From Salticus scenicus (lineage: Eukaryota; Arthropoda; Arachnida; Araneae; Salticidae): a stretch of DNA of 64,000 nucleotides. Positions within the stretch are counted from its first letter, which is position 1, and the number at the start of each line of letters is the position of its first letter. Position numbers and translations under genes: made by a program. The DNA lies in contig OZ005648.1 of the NCBI GenBank assembly GCA_963930645.1, positions 242,735,436 to 242,799,435 of the forward strand, in the 5' to 3' direction. Shown piece after piece: positions 57,037 to 64,000 of the stretch. The notes beneath the pieces were generated by a model. It was given only the letters and a program-made list of their open reading frames with translations. It did no database searches and had not been told where the DNA came from.

Positions 57037-58090
57037 GTAATTTTTACTTCTAAGCGCTCGTACTGAGGTGATTTTTTATAATGACGTCATATATATATAT
57101 ATTTTTTTTTTTACTACACTATTTTAGAACGTTTACAGTACGTTTTCTGGAACGTTCTGAAAATGTGTATAACGTTTTGAAAACGTTCTAAAAACGTTTA
57201 GAACGTTCTGAGACCGTATACATAGAACGTTCTCAGAACGCTTCTATAACACCGATGGTGATAGTTACACGTTCATTGAACGTTCTCTGAACCGTACTAT
57301 TGTACGTCTTCAAGATGGACAGATAGACGTCTATAACACGTTCAAAGTGAACGTTCTTAGAACGTGTTTGCAGAACAATTTTTGAACGTTCAGAGAACGT
57401 TTCGGTGCTGCTTGGGTATATTTACAACTCTAGAAAATGGTCTGGCATTAGGTTTATTTGCAATTTAAAAAATTCAATTTTTACTGTTTTGCTGATATAT
57501 ATTTTATAAATTTCTAAAAATTCATAATTAATTCTTCAATATTTACTTTCGTCTGTATACATATGAAGAAAATATTGAATTTGTGAAAATTTTCAAACGG
57601 ATGGTTTCTACGAATTTACACGTTTTGATATGTCTTAATGAAGAGAGACTTGAATATTAAAAAAAAAAAAATCTATCTGTCTGTCTATCTGCCTCGATGT
57701 CTGTGTGTGTTTGTGCGTGTGCTTAAAAAATGTTGCATCTCACTAACCAATCAAAGGAATTTAATTAAACTTGATATTTAGTGGGATAAGTTGATTACAT
57801 TAAGAGATCAATCGCTGAACATATGACGCTGTCATTCAATATTTTCGGAATTTTTAATATCGAGGCATAGGACAAAATTTCATATAAATATTCATGATGA
57901 GAATGTTTTCGATGTGATTTTTTTTCTATGTAGGGGTATCGCTTCCTCACCTCATCAGGGGCGGGAAAGAACTTTTCGAGAAGTGAAAAATTTCAAGATT
58001 GATACTTTCAAAAGAGCTCAAAAATACCTTTAAAACAAATAGTTGAACCATAGTTTTGTAATAATCAGAAACAAAAATATAGGTTACATA

Positions 58091-58283
58091 TATATAAATA
58101 CCTTGGAAAAAATATATTGCTGAAGGTTTCTTCTGTACAGTAAAAAATTGATTTCATTGGCATATTTAGTACGATTGTAGACGATTTCTCTGAGAGCGAA
58201 ATTGTCTACATTCATTATGGAAAAAATAATTTTGTTAAGTAATAATTTTAAATAAAATGTATACTGAGTGAATTTGTTTAGCG

Positions 58284-58334
<51 letters not shown>

Positions 58335-59255
58335 TGTATTTTTTGGTAAGCACAGCATACTAGTTTAATAAAGCAATAGTTTTATCAGTTAAGAACAGTG
58401 AATGAAACATATTTAAATGTGAGCTTAAATATATGTGTTCTTATTTTTTTTCATCATCACTTTTCATTAAATATATATATATATATATATATATTCGCGT
58501 TCAGTAAGAGAAGTTTAAGATTTAAAATACCAATATATAGTTTACATTAATTACATTATTACCCCAAAATCACTCTAATTACTTTATACTATTAAAAAAT
58601 AACTACGTATCTAAATAAGATCTTTTAAAAATACTAGTCCTAAAATATGTAAAGTAACCAACAATTATAATTTTAAGTACAATTTAAGATAACGAAACAT
58701 TAACAGGCGTAAGCTAATCAGAATAGTTAACTTTTAAATTATTAACATTACTTAATTATTTTGAAAAGTAATTAACTTATTTAAGTGTAGTTTAAAATAT
58801 TTAATGCATTAAACAAATTAACAGTTAATTATTAGAGTATGTTTTCCGTTATCTTTACTTTTTTTTTAGAAGCAGAAAATAGAAATATGTAATAGAAAAA
58901 TAAATATTGATTTTATGCATTTTCAAAAAGATTACTGCATAAAACAATCCTTAAACCTTCATATTTTAGGCATGCATTTATTTATAGAGATAAGAAAATA
59001 CAATACGGAATAAAATATTTTCTTAACATTTTGTAGCTGAATAAAGATGATTCAGAATCCGGGGAACTAAATTTAACTGGTTACACAATTTGCTAAGTTA
59101 TTTTATTTCAAAATATTAATTTTTAATGCCCTAGAGGAGAATTTTGATTTCGATTATCGTTTTGATTTTATTTTAATGATGAATAAATGAAAGAAGTTGC
59201 TATTTACCTAAAAAAACTTTTTTTTTCTTTTTAATAAAAACAGCTGCCGTTTGCA
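58091..59255. other. AT-rich stretch with (TA)n, no gene
   Basis: (TA)n runs at 58287-58331 and 58471-58495. No recognisable frame; an apparent minus-strand frame near 58.1-58.35 kb is the TA repeat translated. Confidence 0.65.
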
Positions 59256-59257
59256 TG

Positions 59258-59390
59258 CTATATCCAGACGATATCTCAAGATCAAACGATTGCAAAGAGA
59301 TCGGACCAGTTTTACAATATCACTAATGACCATGGTAAAAACCCTATTGATTTGGAATGTTTTTATTTAAAAAACTTGTATGCGGCGGCA
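59258..59390. repeat. Dispersed repeat E, copy 2
   Basis: GATATCTCAAGATCAAACGA, AGAGATCGGACCAGTTTTA and AATATCACT match 51530-51640. The TIR element that follows is inserted at or near its right edge. Confidence 0.65.
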
Positions 59391-59392
59391 TA

Positions 59393-59747
59393 GTCCGGTC
59401 AAATTAGACCAAAAAATAAGAGTGAAGATACGTAAAGTTACAACAAGCAGATAATCAGTAAAATTGTTCAAAATATAATTATAAATAAAATTTTGAAATT
59501 CCCCACCATTCCGGTGTATGAAAAAATTTTACTCAAGGTCAAAGGTAAAAAAAATGAGTTTTTCGCGATTTTCAGCAAAATGGTAATTTTTATCATAAAA
59601 ATACCTCAGACAAAAATTGTAGACCATAAAATTATCTACAAAAAATGTATGAATACTTTTTCCCACGAGCCACCGTTTCTGAGATATTACGATCCAAAAA
59701 GTTGTAAAAAGTTGTAATGGTCATAATATGCATAAGTACGCCACGTA
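59393..59747 (+). repeat. Left terminal inverted repeat
   Basis: About 355 bp, inverse of 61268-61621; ends inward at GTCATAATATGCATAAG. Confidence 0.8.
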
Positions 59748-59858
59748 TATACTTCTCTAGCGTTTTAATATATGTTAAACTATTTTTCTATCGGTCATTG
59801 TAACTTACACTTAAAATATAAATTATAAATAAGTTATAACTATAAGAATATCAGGTAA

Positions 59859-61104
59859 AATGAAACCCAGTCCCTTCATTTATACACCAGTGTAACCTCG
59901 AGACAACATCTGTCCCCTGTTCAATTGTGTGCGTGGCTGATGCTTAGCCAAGGATTAAAGACGGGTCATATGACTCGGAGGTCAACATCTTCATCTTCTG
60001 ATATTTTATTTGATGAATTCATGACAGTTCCAACCAGTCAACAGAAATTTCTTACAAATACTCACAACAAGTCTCGGTTCATTTCAATGTTGAAAGAAAA
60101 GTTTACTGCTGAAAATATATTGGTAAAACAAGCTAATAATGATGCTGATGTACTGATTATTGAAACAGCAATAGAGCAATTCAATGTGACAAATATAACT
60201 GTTGTTGGTGGTGAAGATGTAGACTTACTCGTATTACTCACTGCTCGAACTCCAACTGCAAAAACTATTTTCTTCTTAAAACCAGGAAAAGCTCAACATC
60301 AATCGGAAATATATTCTTCAAAAAGTTTATCTACTTTTGCAAAGAGTCAAAATCATGTACTATTTTTACACGCAATAACTGGCTATGATACGACATCTGC
60401 ATTTTACAGGAGAGGTAAAACAACAGTTTTCAAAATGTTTGAAAAACAAGATTTAGTTTAAAGTGCTCAAGTTTTTAAAAACAGTAATTCAACTCAAGAA
60501 GAAGTCATCACCAACGGCATTCACGTTTTCTTCTTTCTATGTACGAAGATCCTAAAAAACTACATGCTTAGATAAGTATCGATATGCATGTTTCGTTAAA
60601 AATACTAAAAATAAAAAACAAGTTCAATTAGCTTGTCTTCCTCCAACCTCAGATGCTACTCATCAACATCTTTTTCAGGTATATTATCAAGTTCAAGTGT
60701 GGCTTGGTTATCAGCTGGACCCTACAAAGTGGGGTTGGAAGTTGGTCAACAATACATTAGAACCAGTTCAAACTTTACTCCCACCTGCGCCGGAAAAACT
60801 GCTGAACACAATTTTTTACAACTGCAAAAAGGGATGCAGCGCTAAATGTGGTTGCAAAAAAGTTGGACTGTTTTGTTCTCTGGCATGTACAAATTGTCAA
60901 GGCCGGTCGTGTTCTAATGTTGAATCACCAACAGTGGAGGATTCGTTTGATTCTAACGAGATGACATGCGATACGTCGCTATTAACGCAATTTACTTGCT
61001 CTCAAAATGAAGATGAAGAAGAGGAGGGGGAAGAACAAGAACAAGAACAAGAACCAGAAGAAGATCAAGAAGAAGAACAAGAAGAATTTGAATCAGACGA
61101 ATAA
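59859..61104 (+). pseudogene. PIN-nuclease-like + CXC zinc-binding protein of a DNA transposon, broken
   Basis: Frame 1 is open from 59859 to a TAA at 60459-60461. It contains RRSTSSSSDILFDEFM, then ANNDADVLIIETAIEQFN, VVGGEDVDLLVLL and LHAITGYDTTSAFYRRGK. The ordered acidic blocks (DAD, EDVDLL, G.DTTS) resemble PIN/XPG-type nuclease-like proteins found in repeats of many invertebrates; the usual GCDTTS Cys is Tyr and there is an extra Gly before EDVD. After the stop, sense continues through two frame changes (near 60530 and 60567). The final frame has WLGYQLDPTKWGWKLVNN, then NCKKGCSAKCGCKKVGLFC and SLACTNCQGRSCSN, a Tesmin/TSO1-like CXC cluster that may bind DNA, and an E/Q-rich acidic tail to TAA at 61104. 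One nonsense and two frameshifts make it inactive here. Confidence 0.8.
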
Positions 61105-61267
61105 GCTTCATTACTTATTTTTTAATTGACACCGCTTTTATTTATTACAATCTTTGCTAATTTCCGTTATTTTGCAATAGTTACAAATTAAACAGGATCA
61201 TAATTGATTCGTGGAATAGGCCTACTGGGGAAACCACGTTAAAAAAAACGCACTAAGTACACTACCT

Positions 61268-61621
61268 CATAGGTGGCGTGGAAACGTGTGCATATTATGA
61301 CGATTACAACTTTTACAACTTTTTGGATCGTAATATCTTAGAAACGGTGGCTCGTAGGAAAAAAAGTATTGATAAATTTTTTGTAGATAATTTTATGATC
61401 TACAATTTTTGTCTGAGGTATTTTTATGATAAAACTTACCGTTTTGCTGAAAATCGCGAAAAACTCATTTTTTTTTACCTTTGACTTTGAGTAATTTTTT
61501 TTCCATACACCGGAATGGTGGGGAATTTCAAAATTTTATTTATAATTATATTTTGAACAATTTTACTGATTATCAGCTTGTTGTAACTTTACGTATCACC
61601 GAATGTCTAGATTGACCGGAC
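61268..61621 (-). repeat. Right terminal inverted repeat
   Basis: Inverse of 59393-59747; begins with the GTGCATATTATGACGATTAC side and ends TCTAGATTGACCGGAC. Confidence 0.8.
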
Positions 61622-61652
61622 TAGCAGCATAATTATTGAAGCACGCATCCAC

Positions 61653-61654
<2 letters not shown>

Positions 61655-61687
<33 letters not shown>
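61655..61687. repeat. (TA)n microsatellite
   Basis: About 16 TA units between the transposon and the tRNA-like array. Confidence 0.9.
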
Positions 61688-61690
<3 letters not shown>

Positions 61691-61699
61691 ATCGCTAAT

Positions 61700-64000
61700 C
61701 ATTATTATTATTAGAAGGTTTTTAATTGAAATTGACTTGGTCATCGTGTCTTCGTGTCACGCTAGTAAACAAGGAGCCTTCATTTTAAAGTAATTTTAAG
61801 CTAGTTCGTTTGTCGCTCTTTGGCTCAGTTAGCTCAGTTGAGCGTCCCGTTAACAGCGCGGTGGTCGTGAGTTCGGTCCCCGAAAGGTCCAGCGTGTTAA
61901 TTTTTGCAGATAATTGGTAGAAAAGGTGTCAATTGATACAAGAAAATTTTTCGTTGTTTACACTAAGAATGTTTACACTAAGAATTTTTTGAGAATTTTT
62001 TTTAAGAAGCATTTTTTTTTTTATTTATTTTATTTAGATATTGGAAAACACAATGCATTTTAGATATTGAAAAAGCACAAAATAAAATGTTTTAAGTAAA
62101 AAATACATAAAAAAATATTTTTAGAAGCTTTATATATATGTATATATATATTATATTTTACTATTATATGAAATTGGATTTGTCATCGGCTTTTTGTCAC
62201 GTTAAAAAACCAAGACGCTTCCATTATATATATATATTAAAAAAAAAATGTAAGCAACTTATTGTATCTCTTAATGAATCGGCTGATTACAACGTCATGT
62301 TGGTAATGCGAGAGTCGTGTGTTCGATCCTCGCCGGATCGAGATGTTATTTTTTGCAAATAATTAATAGAAAAAGTGTCAATTGATAAAAGAAAATATTT
62401 CGTTGTGTACACAGTATCCTAATAATTTTTCAAGAGTTTTTTAAACGGCTTTTTATCTAGTTACAAAAAGCACAAAATAAAAATGTAAGTATAAAAATAA
62501 ATAAATAAATAAATTTTTAGAAGCTTTTTATTAGAAGCTTTTTATATGAAATTGACTTTGTCATCGTGTCACGCTAGTAAACAATTACAGTAAATATAAG
62601 CCGTTCTGTTTGTGGATCCGTGGCTCAATTGGTTATAGCGTGACGTTAATAAAACAGTGGTCGAGAGTTCGGTCCTCGGAGTGTCCGGCGTGTTAATTTT
62701 TGATGTTAGTTAGTAGAAAAGGTGTCAATTGATAAAATAAAATTTTTCGTTGACTACACAATATCTAAAGAATTTTCGAAGAGTTTTTTAAAGAAGTTTT
62801 TTCTTTTTTTTTAGACATTAGAAAACACAAATTATTTTAGATATATATATATATAAAAAAAAAAAAAAAAAAAACTTAAAATAAAAAGTTTCAAGTACAA
62901 AATACATAAATAAATATTTTTAGAAGTTTATATATATATTATATATTATTATATGAAGTTGAGTTTGTCATCGCGTTTTCTGTCACGCTAAAAAAGAAGA
63001 CACTTCCACTTAAAAAAAAAAAAAAGTAAGCAATTTATATTATCTCTATCTCTTAATGGCTCAGTTAGTTAGACCGTCATGATAATTTTTAAAATAATTA
63101 ATAGGAAAAGTGTCAGTTCATAAAAGGAAATATTTCGTTGTGTACACAGTATCCTAATAATTTTTGAAGATTTTTTTAAATAGCTTTTTATCTAGTTACT
63201 AAAAAGCACCAAATAAAAATAAATAAATAAATAATTTTTTAGAAGCTTTTTAGTGAAATTGGATTTCGTTATCGCGTCGTCATGTCACGCTAATAAATAA
63301 GGCAGCTCAACTTTAAAGTAAATGTCAGCAGTCCTTATAGTCGCTTGTTGGCTCAGTTGCTTAGGGCGTCAAGTTGCTAATACAATGGTGGTGAGTTCCA
63401 TCCCCGAAGGATCAATGTGTTAAATGTTGCAGATAATTAATAGAAAATGTATCAATTGATAAAAGAAAATTTTTCATTGTCTACACAGTATTCTAAGAAT
63501 TTTTGAAGAGTTGTTTTTTAAGAAACTTTTTTTTTACATACTAAAAAGCATAAAATATTAAGTTATATATATATATTCTTTTAGAAGCTTTTTATTGAAA
63601 TTGGATTTTTATCATCGTGTCTGTGTGTCATTCTGAAAAAGAAGGCGCCTCCACTTTATTGTAAATTTAATAAACTTTTCCGTCGCTCGTTAGCGCATTT
63701 GGTTAGAGCATCATAGTGATAACGCGATGCTCGTGGGTTCGATCCTCGCAAGCCGATGCGTTACTTTTTTGCAGATAATTAATAGAAATGATGTCAATTG
63801 ATAAAATAAAATCTTTCATTGTCTACATAGTGTCTAAGGAATTTTGATAGGTTTTTTTTTTTTTTTTTTTTTTAAGCATTTTTTTTTTTCTTTTGAGTTA
63901 CTAAACGCACAACATAAAAATTTCAGTAAAAAAATAAATAAAAATAAATAAATAAATAAATAAAAATTACACTGAAAGTTTTTTTATTATTATTGTGGAG
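61700..64000 (+). repeat. Tandem array of tRNA-Ile-like SINE/satellite units
   Basis: Six units in one orientation, still running at the edge. Each starts with AAATTGACTTTGTCATCGTG and TCACGCTAGTAAACAA (61733, 62169, 62549, 62955, 63256 and 63597), followed by a tRNA-like module near 61813, 62263, 62611, 63045, 63340 and 63681. Then come TTAATTTTTGCAGATAATTA, GTGTCAATTGATAAAAGAAA, TTTTTCGTTGT.TACACAGT, and AAAAGCACAAAATAAA with TTTTTAGAAGCTTTTTAT. Modules show D-arm words (TGGCTCAGTTAG, TTAGCGCATTTGGTTAGAGC) and B boxes (GAGTTCGGTCC, GGGTTCGATCC). The sixth keeps loop GTGATAA (anticodon GAT, Ile) but has mispaired stems; the fourth lost its 3' half. Spacing is 297-450 bp. None looks like a working tRNA. 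Confidence 0.75.

Larger units (their letters stand above)
51112..57416. mobile_element. 6.3-kb TIR element with AACGTT subterminal repeats, TA target
   Basis: The left end CCCAAGTAGCACAGGAACGT and inverted right end CCCAAGCAGCACCGAAACGT are flanked by TA (51110-51111, 57417-57418), with the empty site preserved at 49204-49205. The first ~210 bp and last ~300 bp are packed with GAACGTTC-like palindromes: four exact AACGTT on the left and about a dozen AACGTT-containing words on the right. The interior has no transposase that I can recognise. It holds a piece of repeat E, a degenerate array, a SINE, a hairpin, a foldback MITE and a large palindrome. Non-autonomous; superfamily not assigned. 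Confidence 0.75.
51056..58090. repeat. Dispersed repeat A, copy 2, split by a 6.3-kb TIR element
   Basis: The left piece 51056-51111 (CATGAAGGCTTAGGCATATG to TGTAATTACATA) and right piece 57417-58090 (TATATTTACAACTCTAG onward) join in the order of copy 1. The right piece runs further, to a segment near 57930-58090 (CAAAAGAGCTCAAAAATACC, TTTAAAACAAATAGTTGAAC) that also has a relative at 52620-52715. Confidence 0.75.
59393..61621 (+). mobile_element. 2.2-kb TIR transposon carrying a PIN/CXC protein gene
   Basis: The left end GTCCGGTCAAATTAGACC and inverted right end GTCCGGTCAATCTAGACA are flanked by TA (59391-59392, 61622-61623). The inverted repeats are about 355 bp (59393-59747, 61268-61621) and remain closely similar, e.g. 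ATTCCCCACCATTCCGGTGT and CATACACCGGAATGGTGGGG. Between them is one plus-strand gene remnant (59859-61104). The coding part starts abruptly and lacks a recognisable transposase, so this is probably an internally deleted derivative of a larger element. XPG/PIN-type nucleases are known in Academ transposons, but the rest of the evidence does not establish that superfamily. Confidence 0.75.

Noticed and set aside
58084..58353. 89-codon minus-strand frame
   Set aside because: Mostly a translated (TA)n run.
60633..60845. 70-codon frame overlapping the CXC region
   Set aside because: Out of frame with the recognisable CXC protein sequence.
63681..63760. Functional tRNA-Ile gene
   Set aside because: The acceptor arm does not pair, the D stem has a mismatch and the anticodon stem is broken; it is one unit of an array.

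Overview
The window is strongly AT-rich, repeat-dense, intron- or intergenic-type DNA of an invertebrate animal. The mix of Ty1/copia, jockey-like, Tc1/mariner, hAT and several tRNA-derived SINE relics suggests an arthropod, and I infer a spider or other arachnid; this rests on recognised families only, as no search was run. I see no complete host protein-coding gene. The one candidate host exon is an 87-nt segment at about 31.1 kb.

Layout, left to right. 0-4.1 kb holds the 5' part of a minus-strand Ty1/copia element whose gag-pol frame is open for at least 1,076 codons, with a candidate 5' LTR. It appears to have inserted into an array of ~173-bp repeats (4.1-5.7 kb). 6.3-9.6 kb holds a hAT MITE, a broken jockey-like reverse transcriptase, a SINE, a Tc1-type MITE and a degenerate ~150-bp array. 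14.7-17.9 kb has two decayed Tc1/mariner transposase genes and two copies of a tRNA-derived SINE. 17.9-25.2 kb reads as one minus-strand LTR retrotransposon with almost no coding capacity: a ~1-kb 5' LTR, an 18-nt tRNA-His primer binding site, a ~6.2-kb non-coding interior, a polypurine tract and a truncated 3' LTR sharing 76 identical bases with the 5' LTR. 27-46 kb is mostly featureless AT-rich DNA with scattered foldback elements, MITEs, SINE relics and one more tandem array.

47.6-58.1 kb is a nest. A second ~171-bp array related to the first is followed by two copies of an older dispersed repeat. Each copy is split by a different terminal-inverted-repeat element (1.3 kb and 6.3 kb), and each copy preserves the other's empty TA target site. 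The 6.3-kb element carries dense AACGTT-type subterminal repeats and has itself collected a SINE, a foldback MITE, a ~760-bp palindrome and a microRNA-like hairpin. 59.4-61.6 kb is a TA-flanked element with ~355-bp inverted ends and a decayed gene for a PIN-nuclease-like plus CXC (Tesmin/TSO1-type) zinc-binding protein. 61.7-64.0 kb is a tandem array of units each carrying a tRNA-Ile-like module, running off the right edge.

Functionally this is a transposon graveyard with some young layers. The copia frame, the 76-bp LTR identity and the clean TA junctions mark recent activity; the transposase and reverse transcriptase genes are dead. Short open frames elsewhere have no recognisable content and are not annotated as genes.
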